Positions 38,115-46,811 of a stretch of 64,000 nucleotides of DNA are shown here, in pieces. The notes beneath the pieces were generated by a model. It was not told the origin of the DNA and made no database searches. It worked only from the letters and a program-made list of their open reading frames with translations. The number at the start of each line of letters is the position of its first letter. Positions within the stretch are counted from its first letter, which is position 1. Both the position numbers and the translations under genes were made by a program. The stretch is from Ancylobacter defluvii (GTDB lineage Bacteria; Pseudomonadota; Alphaproteobacteria; Rhizobiales; Xanthobacteraceae), in contig NZ_JAHBGD010000024.1 of NCBI RefSeq assembly GCF_018390605.1, positions 682,001-746,000 of the forward strand, given 5' to 3'.

Positions 38115-38214
38115 CCCCCTCCTTGTCAAGGAGAGGGCTGGATGAAGGGCAAGGTGGCTTCCCGTCAAGAAGACCCCTCACCCCATCCCTCTCCCCGACG
38201 GGGAGAGGGAGAGG
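38115..38214. repeat. Dispersed palindromic repeat, family A, copy 5 (diverged)
   Basis: The right half keeps CCTCACCCCATCC and the CTCTCCCCGACGGGGAGAG hairpin; the left half reads CCCTCCTTGTCAAGGAGAGGG, a different hairpin in the same place. It lies between the binding-protein gene and the first permease gene, the same operon position as copies 3 and 4. Confidence 0.7.
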
Positions 38215-38249
38215 AAGGCGCACTCTCGGAGACCTTGCTCCGCCACAGA

Positions 38250-39536
38250 TCAGGCGGCGATGAACTCGTTCCAGCGGCGAACCATGTAGCGGTCCTCGTC
38301 CATCACCGAGTTCCAGCAGGCGACCGCGCCCATGCGCTCCTTGAAGGAGCCGCCGTCGCGCACCGCGCCCACCGTGTACATCACCTTGCCCTCCGGCGAG
38401 AGGATGTCGGCCTTGGCCGGCTGGCCGAGCATCCAGAACGCCCATTCGTCCGGCGTCATGTTCTTCTCGGCGGTGGAAAGCACGGCCGAATAGTAGCCCT
38501 GGCGGTTCAGATAGGCGCCGACCCAGCCGGACATGTACCAGTTGATGTATTCATAGGCGGCGTCGAGTTGCGCGCCCTTGAGGTGCTTGGCGATGCCGAG
38601 GCCGCCGCCCCAGGCGCGGTAGCCCTCTTCCAGCGGCTGGTAGACGCAGGGAATGCCCTTGGAGCGCACCGCCGCCACCGCCGGCGACCACATGGACTGG
38701 ATCACTACTTCGCCCGAGGCCATCAGGTTGACGCTCTCGTCGAAGGTCTTCCAGAAAGCGCGGAACTGGCCGGCCTTCTTGGTCTTGATCAGGAAATCGA
38801 TGGTGCCGTCGATCTCCGCCTTGGTCATGTTGCCCTTGTCGCCATACTTCATGATGCCGGCGCTCTCGCAGATCATCGCCGCGTCCATGATGCCGATGGA
38901 CGGGATGTTCAGGATCGAGGTCTTGCCCTTGAAGGCCGGGTCGAGAATGTCCTTCCAGTTCTTGATCGGCCGGCCGACGAGATCGGGACGGATGCCGAGC
39001 GTGTCGGCGTTGTAGATGGTGGGGATCAGCGTCATCCACTGGGTGGGCGCCTTGGCGAACACCTTGGATTCCGGCCCCTCGACGAAGCCGACGGTGTTCG
39101 GCGCGGTGCCCTGGGCGATCTTGCTCTCCGGCGTCAGCTTGCCGGTGGTGAAGATCGGCACGATGTCGTCGTAATACTTGATCTTCTTCACATCCATCGG
39201 CTGCAGCGTGCCGGCCGGGAACACCTTCTTGCAGATCCAGTATTCGATGTCGGCGATGTCGAAGCTGCTGGCCTGGGTCACCACGCGCTGCGAAACCGCG
39301 TCGGAATCGAGCGCGGTCATCTGCAGGGTGATGCCGAGATCGGCCTTGCACTTCTCGGCGATGGCGTTGAGGTTCGACACACCGGTGCCGAACTGGCGCA
39401 GGGTGATCGGGTTCTGCGCCCAGATGGTCGGGAAGCCGGTGACGACGCCGGCGCCGGCGGCGAGGCCGCCCGCCGCGGCCGCCCCCTTGAGCAACTGGCG
39501 GCGGCTGACGCCCTTCGAGGTGGTCTTCTTCGTCAT
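38250..39536 (-). CDS. Polyamine-type ABC transporter periplasmic binding protein (PotD-like)
   Basis: 428 residues, SBP family 1/8 type. A twin-arginine-like signal (SRRQLLKGAAAAGGLAAGAG) precedes a mature protein that includes GFVEGPESKVFAKAPTQWMTLIPTIYNADTLG-type segments and a C-terminal NWYMSGWVGAYLNRQGYYS, as in PotD/PotF relatives. Longer than E. coli PotD (348), so the ligand may differ from spermidine or putrescine. Second gene in the operon after the ATPase. Confidence 0.88.
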   Translation of the reverse strand: MTKKTTSKGVSRRQLLKGAAAAGGLAAGAGVVTGFPTIWAQNPITLRQFGTGVSNLNAIAEKCKADLGITLQMTALDSDAVSQRVVTQASSFDIADIEYWICKKVFPAGTLQPMDVKKIKYYDDIVPIFTTGKLTPESKIAQGTAPNTVGFVEGPESKVFAKAPTQWMTLIPTIYNADTLGIRPDLVGRPIKNWKDILDPAFKGKTSILNIPSIGIMDAAMICESAGIMKYGDKGNMTKAEIDGTIDFLIKTKKAGQFRAFWKTFDESVNLMASGEVVIQSMWSPAVAAVRSKGIPCVYQPLEEGYRAWGGGLGIAKHLKGAQLDAAYEYINWYMSGWVGAYLNRQGYYSAVLSTAEKNMTPDEWAFWMLGQPAKADILSPEGKVMYTVGAVRDGGSFKERMGAVACWNSVMDEDRYMVRRWNEFIAA

Positions 39537-39606
39537 GTCTGTCTCCCGATATGTCGTTTGGCTGGGATTTCGCGTCGCGCGGCCGTGTCTGTCTGCCGTG
39601 TCGTTG

Positions 39607-40713
39607 TCAGGCGGAAGGCGAAGGCTTGAGGAGGTGGATGTCGTCGGGCGTCCAGGCGAGCGGCACCGCCTCGCCAATGGACAGGGGCTTGGCGAAAAAG
39701 GCGGATTCCGGCACCTGCACTGCGAAGTCGTCGACCCCGGGCGCGGCGAGCGCCACCTGCACCTTCTGGCCGTGATATTCGATGTTCTGCACCAGGCCGG
39801 TCAGCCCGCAGCCGGGAATGACGGCATCGGCGATGCGGATGCGGTCGGTGCGCACGGCGATCTCCACCGGCGCGCCGGGCTCCAGCCCCGCCTCGTCCGG
39901 TGCGGTGAAGGAGACCCCGCCCGGCACCTCGAAGGTCACAGCGCCATCGGCCCTGCCGGCGACGCGGCCGGAGAGGACGTTGTGATCGCCCATGAAGCGG
40001 GCGACGAAGGCGGTGGCGGGGCGGTTGAACACCTCGCGCGGCTCGGCTGCCTGCTCGATCCGCCCGCCATTCATCACCACCACCAGGTCGGAAAGCGCCA
40101 TCGCCTCCTCCTGGCTATGGGTGACGTGGATGAACGAGATGCCGAGCTGCAATTGCAGCTTCTTGAGCTCCTGCCGCACCTTGATCTTGAGGAACGGATC
40201 GAGCGCCGACAGCGGCTCGTCGAGCAGCAGCGCCTGTGGATCGGTGATCAGCGCGCGGGCCAGCGCCACACGCTGCTGCTGGCCGCCGGAGAGTTGCGCC
40301 GGCCGCCGCTCGGCGAGATGGTCGAGCTGCACCAGCTTCAGCATCTCCATCGCCTTGGCGCGGCGGGTCGACTTGTCGACGCCCTTCATCTTCAGGCTGA
40401 AGGCGACATTGTCCACGGTGTCGAGATGGGGAAACAGCGCGTAGCTCTGGAACATCATCGCCGTGCCGCGCCGGGCGGGCGGCAGGTCGGTCACCACCGT
40501 CGGGCCGAGGCGGACATCGCCCTGGGTGATGCTTTCATGCCCGGCGATCATCCGCAGCGTGGTGGTCTTGCCGCAGCCGGAAGGGCCGAGCAGGCAGCAA
40601 TAGGTGCCCTTGGGGATCTTGAGCGACACCGCATCGACCGCCAGCGCCGCCCCATAGCGCTTGGTCACCTGGATCAGCTCGATGTCGGCGCCTTTGCTCA
40701 TCTGGCCTGTCAC
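39607..40713 (-). CDS. Polyamine-type ABC transporter ATPase (PotA-like)
   Basis: 368 residues with an ABC domain (Walker A GPSGCGKTT, signature LSGGQQQRVALARAL, Walker B LLLDEPLSALD) and a C-terminal TOBE domain. The GTG at 40713 is preferred because AGGAG lies five bases before it; an ATG four codons later (40701) is the alternative. It is the first gene of the four-gene operon ATPase, binding protein, PotB-like, PotC-like. Confidence 0.9.
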   Translation of the reverse strand: MTGQMSKGADIELIQVTKRYGAALAVDAVSLKIPKGTYCCLLGPSGCGKTTTLRMIAGHESITQGDVRLGPTVVTDLPPARRGTAMMFQSYALFPHLDTVDNVAFSLKMKGVDKSTRRAKAMEMLKLVQLDHLAERRPAQLSGGQQQRVALARALITDPQALLLDEPLSALDPFLKIKVRQELKKLQLQLGISFIHVTHSQEEAMALSDLVVVMNGGRIEQAAEPREVFNRPATAFVARFMGDHNVLSGRVAGRADGAVTFEVPGGVSFTAPDEAGLEPGAPVEIAVRTDRIRIADAVIPGCGLTGLVQNIEYHGQKVQVALAAPGVDDFAVQVPESAFFAKPLSIGEAVPLAWTPDDIHLLKPSPSA

Positions 40714-40868
40714 CCTCGCTCCTCCGCTCGATGATGATCTTCGCAAAGCCTATGCCAATTGTCGCCGGGGATATCGGATGCCGGAATCGGCGTCGACCCG
40801 ACGGGTCGAGACGGGAAAGCCGCCAATCGGACGCCCAGCTTTTGGGCATAGTGCGCGAGCCGTGTTCA

Positions 40869-40906
40869 AATCGGATACAATTTTCCGACTAATCGAATCC
40901 AATTCT
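40869..40906. repeat. Tandem direct repeat in the potA/tctC gap
   Basis: AATCGGATACAATTTT and AATCGAATCCAATTCT (13 of 16 bases equal) start 22 bases apart, two helical turns. They lie in the 318-base gap between the divergent ABC ATPase and TctC-type genes, the only visible structure there. Such spacing suits a regulator binding one face of the DNA. Confidence 0.5.
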
Positions 40907-41031
40907 GAAAAACCCGTGGTCCATTGGTCGAACTTTGCGGCGAAGGCGTTGAGCGCGGCCAGCAAATCGGGGAACGTGACCAAAAGGCACTCCGACAAGA
41001 TGCCGCCACCCGCCCCAATGGGAGATACGCC

Positions 41032-42048
41032 ATGTTCCGCGTTACGCCTCGTGCCGTCTTCGGCGCCAAGTTCGGTACCACGTTCCGCACCCTGCTCGCT
41101 GCGGCCAGCGCCGCCGCCTTCGCCTTCGCTGCCGGCCCCTCGGCGGCGCAGGGCTTTCCCGATCGCCCCATCACCCTCGTCATCCCCTTCTCCGCCGGCG
41201 GCTCGACCGATCTCGTCGGCCGGCTGGTTGCCCAGCGCATGAGCCAGGAGCTCGGCCAGTCGGTGGTGGTGGAGAACAAGGGTGGAGCGGGCGGCAATCT
41301 CGGCGCCGCGCAGGTCGCAAAGGCCAATCCGGACGGCTACACCATCCTCATGGGCACGGTGGCGACGCACGCGCTCAATCCGGCCCTCTACAAGAAGATG
41401 CCCTATGACCCGGTGACGAGCTTCGCGCCGATCTCGCTGCTGGCCGTGATTCCCAACGTGCTGGTGGTGAACCCCGAGTTCCCGGCCAAGACCGTCTCCG
41501 AGCTGATCGAGCTGCTCAAGAAGGATCCCGACAAATACAGCTACGCCTCTTCGGGCAACGGCACGCCGCTCCACCTCTCCGGCGAGCTATTCAAGAGCAT
41601 GGCCGGGGTGCAGATGCAGCACATCCCCTATCAGGGCGCCGGTCCGGCACTGAACGACGTGCTGGCCAACCAGGTGCCGATCATGTTCGACAACCTTCCC
41701 TCCTCGGCCGGCCACATCAAGAGCGGCAAGCTCCGGGCGCTGGGCGTCACCACCGCCAAGCGCGCGCCGTCCTTCCCCGACGTGCCGGCCATCGCCGAGA
41801 CGCTGCCGGGCTACGAGACCTATACGTGGAACGCGCTGTTCGCCCCGGCCGGCACGCCGCCGGAGGCGGTGGCCAAGCTGAACGCCGCCGCCAACAAGGC
41901 GATCGCCGATCCGGCGGTGCAGGCGCGGCTCGCCGATTTCAGCGCCATCGTGGTCGGCTCGACCCCGGCGGAGCTGGAGGCGCATGTGAAGGCCGAGATC
42001 GCCAAATGGGCGCCGATCGTCAAGGCGTCCGGCGCGCAGCTGGATTGA
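41032..42048 (+). CDS. Tripartite tricarboxylate transporter-type (Bug/TctC) binding protein, orphan
   Basis: 338 residues. A signal peptide covers about 1-40 (ending GPSAAQ-GFPDRP). The mature part starts with FPDRPITLVIPFSAGGSTDLVGR and has MGTVATHALNPALYKKMPYD and YQGAGPALNDVLANQVPIMFD, all typical of Bug proteins that bind carboxylates. No tctA or tctB genes are near, which is common for this family. The ligand is unknown. The start was set by the family N-terminus, since the frame is open further upstream. Confidence 0.9.
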   Translation: MFRVTPRAVFGAKFGTTFRTLLAAASAAAFAFAAGPSAAQGFPDRPITLVIPFSAGGSTDLVGRLVAQRMSQELGQSVVVENKGGAGGNLGAAQVAKANPDGYTILMGTVATHALNPALYKKMPYDPVTSFAPISLLAVIPNVLVVNPEFPAKTVSELIELLKKDPDKYSYASSGNGTPLHLSGELFKSMAGVQMQHIPYQGAGPALNDVLANQVPIMFDNLPSSAGHIKSGKLRALGVTTAKRAPSFPDVPAIAETLPGYETYTWNALFAPAGTPPEAVAKLNAAANKAIADPAVQARLADFSAIVVGSTPAELEAHVKAEIAKWAPIVKASGAQLD

Positions 42049-42270
42049 GCGGCGGCAGCTAGCTTCCTTCTCCCGGAGAGACGGGAGGCGCGCCACACTC
42101 GGTGCCGCCCCGACCGAAGGCTGCGATGGTCGGGCCAAGCCCGGCCATCCACGCGGTGTTTGCGGAAGTATCCCGTACAGAACAACGTCATGCCCGGACT
42201 TGGCCCGGGCATTCACACCTTCCGGTCGGTACAGGTCCAATCGTCCAGAAGCGCCACCAGTGCGGCGCCC

Positions 42271-42379
42271 CTTCCCTCTCGCCGTAGAGGAGAGGTGGCC
42301 CGCGCAGCGGGGTGGGGCAACCCCATCGGGGAGCCGGCAAGGGCCCTCACCCCTCCCTCTCCCCGATGGCGAGAGGGAG
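42271..42379. repeat. Dispersed palindromic repeat, family A, copy 6
   Basis: CTCTCGCCGTAGAGGAGAGG and CTCTCCCCGATGGCGAGAGG ends with GGCCCGCGCAGCGGGGTGGGG between them. It sits in the 354-base gap between the convergent tctC-type and URC4 genes. The same gap also holds an ATGCCCGG..CCCGGGCAT hairpin near 42190-42212 that could act as a terminator; no gene is seen in it. Confidence 0.8.
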
Positions 42380-42402
42380 TAGCCCCCGGATCATCGGTTC
42401 AT

Positions 42403-43629
42403 TCAGAACACCGTCCCGTCGGCATCGATGGCGATGGGAGGCGGCCCGCCGGGGCGCTTCTGCGCGGCGATCTGCCGTCCCGCCGTCCAGGTGCCGCCCT
42501 GCAGCAGTTTGGCGAGCGGGAACTGCGCGGCGTCGAGCCCCAGCCGCTCGCGCACCGCTGCGGCGAGCCGGTCCATCAGCGCCACGGTGAGCGCCCGCCA
42601 TTCGACGATCATCTCCGAACTCACCGGGTGCTTCTGCGCCGGGTCGATCGGCTCGCGCGGCACGATCAGCCCGAGATCCACCAGCAGGCCGCCATTGCGG
42701 TATTCCGGCAGCGCGGTCAACTCGTCGAGGTCGGTCACCACCACGCCGGTCGCCTCGAACGGCTCCAGCAGCGAATAGGTCAGCCACTGCGACAGCTTGT
42801 GGAACGGCACCAGCCCGGCCGAGCGGTCCGGCACCGTGATCGCCGGATGCCGGCCGACATCGCCCAGCACCACGCCGTCGACCACCAGCCCCGCCGGCCA
42901 GATCGACGACAGCCCGTCGAGCAACGCCTCGAGGATGCGCGCCGCCGGCAGCCGGCCGACCCGTGCCTGCGGCAACAGCGCATCGATCAGCCCGCCCGGC
43001 CGCGTGACCCCGTCGCCGAACAGGTCCAGGCGGGCCGCCATCGCTTCGCCGAGCCGGTTGAGCAATGTCACCCGCCCCTCCAGCCCCACCAGCGGATTGC
43101 CGGGACCGAGCTGGAAATGCCGGGCCAGCGTCGCGGCATCGAGCCGGATCAGCGCCACGGCATCGACGCGCAGCGGCACCGCCGGATCGGAAGAGAACGC
43201 CCCGGCCTCGAACATGCGCAGGCTGGCCACGGCAAGCCCCTCCGAGCGCGTCACCGTAAGCCCGGTGGCGTCCTCGTGGTAGCGCCAGGCATCGCCCGCC
43301 CCGGCGTCGAGCAGCACGCTGACCACCGCAAGGTCGACCATGATCCGCGCCGCTTCCTGCGCATCGAGGGTGCCGAGCGTGCCGGCGAGCGCATCCCAGC
43401 GGGCCACCCCGCCGGCGTCGAAGTGCCGCCAGCGGCTATGATAGGGGATGTCGAGCGTCGGATAGGCATGGCGCGTCACCTCCGCCACATAATCCGCCAC
43501 CGCACCGAGCCGCGCCTCGTCGACGGTGAAATGCGACGAGCGTCCCGCCAGCACATGGTCGAGCACCATATGGCTGCGGGCGCGCACGGCGTGGGGCGAG
43601 CGCAGGGCGGCGAGTTCGGGGGGGATCAT
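42403..43629 (-). CDS. urc4: URC4/Urg3 (DUF1688) uracil catabolism protein
   Basis: 408 residues of the DUF1688 family, which in yeast (Lachancea kluyveri URC4) and Aspergillus (urg3) is needed to degrade uracil by the URC route. Recognisable segments are LRSPHAVRARSHMVLDHVLAGRSSHF-type N-terminus, PYHSRWRHFDAGG, FHKLSQWLTYSLLEPFEATGV and the conserved end LLQGGTWTAGRQIA. The chemistry of this protein is not established. The neighbouring URC1-type and upp genes complete the core set, so this is very likely a bacterial URC locus. Confidence 0.9.
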   Translation of the reverse strand: MIPPELAALRSPHAVRARSHMVLDHVLAGRSSHFTVDEARLGAVADYVAEVTRHAYPTLDIPYHSRWRHFDAGGVARWDALAGTLGTLDAQEAARIMVDLAVVSVLLDAGAGDAWRYHEDATGLTVTRSEGLAVASLRMFEAGAFSSDPAVPLRVDAVALIRLDAATLARHFQLGPGNPLVGLEGRVTLLNRLGEAMAARLDLFGDGVTRPGGLIDALLPQARVGRLPAARILEALLDGLSSIWPAGLVVDGVVLGDVGRHPAITVPDRSAGLVPFHKLSQWLTYSLLEPFEATGVVVTDLDELTALPEYRNGGLLVDLGLIVPREPIDPAQKHPVSSEMIVEWRALTVALMDRLAAAVRERLGLDAAQFPLAKLLQGGTWTAGRQIAAQKRPGGPPPIAIDADGTVF

Positions 43630-43657
43630 GCGACGTCCTTCTCGGAAGTGGCCGGCG

Positions 43658-43957
43658 TCAGCGCTTGCGCACGAATTCGGTACGCAGCACCAGGCCCTTG
43701 ATGCTGTCGTGGCGGCAATCGATCTCGTCCGGATCGTCGGTCAGGCGGATCGAACGGATCACCGTGCCCTGCTTCAGCGTCTGGCCGGCACCCTTCACCT
43801 TCAGATCCTTGACGAGCACCACGGAATCGCCGTCGGCGAGGATGTTGCCGGAGGCGTCGCGCACCGCCGTGGCCGCGGCAGTCGCCGCCTTCATCTCCGA
43901 GGCCGGACGCCATTCGCCCGTCGCCTCGTCATACACATAATCGTCGTCGCCGGTCAT
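43658..43957 (-). CDS. PhnA-domain protein without zinc ribbon
   Basis: 99 residues. From about residue 30 it matches the PhnA/YjdM C-terminal domain (RDASGNILADGDSVVLVKDLKVKGAG, then KQGTVIRSIRL, DEIDCRHDSIKGLVLRTEFVRKR). The N-terminal zinc ribbon of YjdM is replaced by a short acidic stretch (DDDYVYDEATGEWRPASEM). Despite the historical name there is no phosphonate gene nearby. It lies between URC4 and URC1 in the same direction, suggesting a link with uracil catabolism, for which no role is known. Confidence 0.82.
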   Translation of the reverse strand: MTGDDDYVYDEATGEWRPASEMKAATAAATAVRDASGNILADGDSVVLVKDLKVKGAGQTLKQGTVIRSIRLTDDPDEIDCRHDSIKGLVLRTEFVRKR

Positions 43958-44030
43958 GACCGCCCCTGTCGTCGTGAAAACGCGCGCCGCCGGCATCCAT
44001 GCACCGTGCGGCAAGCGACGACCCGCCGCG

Positions 44031-45299
44031 CTACTCCTTCAAGCCGCGCCCCTGCGTCTCGTCATACTGACTCTGGAAGCCGACGCCGTAATAGCCGGCC
44101 GACACCTTCGCTTCCATCTCGACTCGCGCATCCTGCGGAATAAGCTCATCGGGGATCGGCACCCGCTCCCCCACCTGGATGCCGGCGCGGTCGAGCGCGT
44201 TGAACTTCATGTCGCTCATCGAGGCGAAGCGGTCGATCCGGGTGATGCCCAGCCAGTGGAACACGTCCGGCATCAGCTCCTGGAAGCGCATGTCCTGCAC
44301 GCCGGCGACGCATTCGGTGCGCTTGAAATAGGTCTCCGGCAGGTCGCCGCCCTCCTGCCGCTTGCGGGCGTTGTAGACGAGGAACTTGGTCACCTCGCCC
44401 AGCGCCCGGCCTTCCTTGCGGTTGTAGACCACCAGGCCGGTGCCGCCCTGCTGCGCCATCTCCACGCAGATCTCGATGCCGTGGGCGAGATAGGGCCGGC
44501 AGGTGCAGATGTCGGAGGAGAACACGTCGGAGCCGTTGCATTCGTCATGCACGCGGCAGGCGATGGGGGTGACGCCATCGCCGATCTTCGAGGGATCGCC
44601 GAACATGTAGAGCGTCATGCCGCCGATCGGTGGCAAAAACACCTTGAGGTCGCCGCGCGTCACCAGTTCGGGGAACATGCCACCGGTATATTCGAACAGC
44701 GCCCGGCGCAGTTGCCCCTCGCCCATGCCGAAGCGGGCGGCGATGCCGGGCAGGTACCACACCGGATCGATCGCCGCCTTGGTGACGCGCACATCGCCCT
44801 TGGGGCCGATGATGTCGCCGTCGATCTTCAGCCGCCCGGCGCGGATGGCGTCGCGGATTTCCGGCATGTCGATATGGGCGCGGGTGATGGCGATGGTCGG
44901 GCGCACGTCGACGCCCTCGGCGATGAAATCGGCGAACGCCTCGCCGATCATGTGGCCATAGGGGTCGATGGAGACGATCTTGGCCGGGTCCGCCCATTGC
45001 GGGTGCGGCCCGATCAGGTCGGACGGCGCGGTATTGGTGAGGTCGGCCTTGAAGTCGGCCGGCAGCGCCCCGGCGGCAATGGCGAGCGCGCGATACACCG
45101 CATAGCCGCCGCCATGGGTGCCAATGGCGTTGCGTCGCTTGGGATCGGTGAGGGTGGCGACGACCGGGCCGCGCTGGAGCGGCGTCGGCGCGCCCCAGTC
45201 GAGCGCTGGCGCGCTGGCGGAGACGCCGGTCGGGGCGCCGTGGGACGTGAGGACGATGTGATTGCGGGAACGACCGCCGGAACCGGTAGTGACGGACAT
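44031..45299 (-). CDS. urc1: URC1-type GTP cyclohydrolase II-like protein of uracil catabolism
   Basis: 422 residues. The C-terminal half is a RibA-like GTP cyclohydrolase II domain. The three zinc cysteines are present at 254, 265 and 267 (HDEC-N-GSDVFSSDICTC) with the spacing of E. coli RibA. About 200 residues of extra N-terminal sequence precede it, as in URC1 proteins rather than in riboflavin enzymes. In fungi URC1 is required for uracil breakdown, probably acting on a uracil-derived nucleotide or riboside. It is divergent from upp across a strong inverted repeat. Confidence 0.88.
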   Translation of the reverse strand: MSVTTGSGGRSRNHIVLTSHGAPTGVSASAPALDWGAPTPLQRGPVVATLTDPKRRNAIGTHGGGYAVYRALAIAAGALPADFKADLTNTAPSDLIGPHPQWADPAKIVSIDPYGHMIGEAFADFIAEGVDVRPTIAITRAHIDMPEIRDAIRAGRLKIDGDIIGPKGDVRVTKAAIDPVWYLPGIAARFGMGEGQLRRALFEYTGGMFPELVTRGDLKVFLPPIGGMTLYMFGDPSKIGDGVTPIACRVHDECNGSDVFSSDICTCRPYLAHGIEICVEMAQQGGTGLVVYNRKEGRALGEVTKFLVYNARKRQEGGDLPETYFKRTECVAGVQDMRFQELMPDVFHWLGITRIDRFASMSDMKFNALDRAGIQVGERVPIPDELIPQDARVEMEAKVSAGYYGVGFQSQYDETQGRGLKE

Positions 45300-45403
45300 G
45301 TTTGGCTCGCTTCTCGCCCGGCCTTGGCGGCCGGTCCTCGGGAAGCACTGAATGTGAGCGCGTTCTGTGACGTTCTGCAAGAGGGTGTCGGGCGGAACAT
45401 CGA

Positions 45404-45431
45404 AATTTTCGGACGAACTGGTCCGAAAATT
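45404..45431. promoter_or_regulatory. Perfect 11-bp inverted repeat in the urc1/upp promoter region
   Basis: Arms AATTTTCGGAC and GTCCGAAAATT with a six-base spacer, 104 bases before the urc1 start and 88 before upp. It is the only strong symmetry in the 220-base divergent gap, well placed to control both directions. It does not match the RutR consensus TTGACCA-N2-TGGTCAA, though it shares a TGGTC core, so the regulator is unknown and probably encoded elsewhere. Confidence 0.75.
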
Positions 45432-45519
45432 GTATTGCCGGAATGTATCGCCCTTCGCGTTTCCGCTAGCTTGTGGAACTCTGTACCGCCTCACACCCCG
45501 CCTTCAGCGAGCGCCTCTC

Positions 45520-46182
45520 ATGACCACGACCGACACCGCGTCCGTCACCGCCCTGCCCCCCACCGTCGTGGTCGATCACCCGCTGATCCAGCACAAGCTG
45601 ACGCTGATGCGCCGCTCGCGCACCCCGGCCAACGAGTTCCGGCTGCTGCTGCGCGAGATCAGCATGCTGCTGGCCTATGAGGTCACGCGCGACATGCCGC
45701 TGGAGCTGACCGAGATCGAGACGCCGCTCGTCACCATGCAGGCGCCGATCCTGTCGGGGAAGAAGCTCTGCCTCGTCTCGGTGCTGCGCGCCGGCGGCGG
45801 CATTCTCGAAGGCATGCTGGAGATCCTGCCGGCCGCCCGCGTCGGCCATGTCGGGCTGTACCGCGACCCAGTGTCGCTGCAGGCGGTGGAATATTATCTC
45901 AAGCTGCCGCGCGACATTTCCGAGCGCACCGCCATCGTGCTCGACCCGATGCTGGCCACCGGCAATTCGGCGGCGGCGGCGGTCGACCAGGTGAAGGCGG
46001 CGGGCTGCCAGTCGATCAAGTTCGTCTGCCTGATCGCCGCGCCGGAAGGGCTGAAGGTGTTCCACGAGGCACACCCGGACGTGCCGGTCTACACCGCCGC
46101 GGTTGACAGCCACCTCAACGACCACGGCTATATCGTGCCCGGCATCGGCGATGCCGGCGACCGCATCTTCGGCACCAAGTGA
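45520..46182 (+). CDS. upp: Uracil phosphoribosyltransferase
   Basis: 220 residues. It converts uracil and PRPP to UMP. The PRPP loop reads [24 protein letters not shown], the uracil-binding end is [18 protein letters not shown], and the N-terminal part is [19 protein letters not shown]. In the URC route uracil phosphoribosyltransferase (URC6 in yeast) performs the entry step, and here it is divergent from urc1. It also sits 21 bases upstream of nikR and may be cotranscribed with it. Confidence 0.96.
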   Translation: MTTTDTASVTALPPTVVVDHPLIQHKLTLMRRSRTPANEFRLLLREISMLLAYEVTRDMPLELTEIETPLVTMQAPILSGKKLCLVSVLRAGGGILEGMLEILPAARVGHVGLYRDPVSLQAVEYYLKLPRDISERTAIVLDPMLATGNSAAAAVDQVKAAGCQSIKFVCLIAAPEGLKVFHEAHPDVPVYTAAVDSHLNDHGYIVPGIGDAGDRIFGTK

Positions 46183-46203
46183 GCGATCCAGAGCGAGGCT
46201 TGC

Positions 46204-46677
46204 ATGCAGCGCGTGACCCTGACCATCGACGACGCGCTGCTCGCCGCCCTTGACGCCCATGCCGCGCGGCGCGGCTATGACAACCGCTCGGAAGCGATCC
46301 GCGACGCGCTGCGCACCGCGCTCGGCATGGCGGAGGCGCCGACGGCCGACGACGCGCCCTGCATCGCCACGCTGAGCTATGTCTACGATCATGAGAAGCG
46401 CGAACTGGCGCGGCGCCTCACCCAGGTGCAGCACGGCCATCACGACCTCACGGTGGCCTCGCTGCATGTCCATCTCGACCATGGCACCTGCCTGGAAGTG
46501 ACGGTGCTGCGAGGGGCAACCGACGAGGTGAAGCATCTCGCCGACACCGTCGTCACCCAGCGCGGCGTGCGCTACGGGCATCTGCATCTGGTGCCGGCCG
46601 GCGAGGACGCTTCAGCGCACGAACATGGGCACAACCATGGGCAAGATCACGGGGACGAGCACGTTCACTCCCGGTGA
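46204..46677 (+). CDS. nikR: Nickel-responsive regulator
   Basis: 157 residues. The N-terminal ribbon-helix-helix reads MQRVTLTIDDALLAALD..RRGYDNRSEAIRDALR, and the C-terminal ACT-like domain carries the nickel ligands His77, His88, His90 and Cys96 (QHGHHDLTVASLHVHLDHGTC), equivalent to E. coli His76, His87, His89, Cys95. A His-rich tail (HEHGHNHGQDHGDEHVHSR) is added after the usual end. It would repress nickel uptake when nickel is plentiful; a matching operator lies 48 bases after its stop, before hupE. Confidence 0.96.
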   Translation: MQRVTLTIDDALLAALDAHAARRGYDNRSEAIRDALRTALGMAEAPTADDAPCIATLSYVYDHEKRELARRLTQVQHGHHDLTVASLHVHLDHGTCLEVTVLRGATDEVKHLADTVVTQRGVRYGHLHLVPAGEDASAHEHGHNHGQDHGDEHVHSR

Positions 46678-46724
46678 AAAGCCTTCGCAGCTGCGAAAAC
46701 CCGATTGACCCGACCTGCCTCCGA

Positions 46725-46754
46725 CGTATGCTGATTTCGTCAAATCATCATACG
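46725..46754. promoter_or_regulatory. NikR operator before hupE
   Basis: GTATGC-N16-TCATAC, the exact spacing of the E. coli NikR site (GTATGA-N16-TCATAC). The wider arms CGTATGCTGATTT and AAATCATCATACG differ at only one position. It lies 58-87 bases upstream of the hupE start and directly after nikR. Confidence 0.92.
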
Positions 46755-46811
46755 CAGACGTACGCACCGGGTGCTTCCCGAAGGCGGCCTGCCTGTTCCA
46801 CAGGGGTTGTC

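Noticed and set aside
43658..43957. PhnA-domain gene as evidence for phosphonate use
   Set aside because: The historical name is misleading; there is no C-P lyase or phosphonate transport gene around it.
44031..45299. GTP cyclohydrolase II-like gene as part of riboflavin synthesis
   Set aside because: The long N-terminal domain and the urc4 and upp neighbours point to URC1; no rib genes are present.
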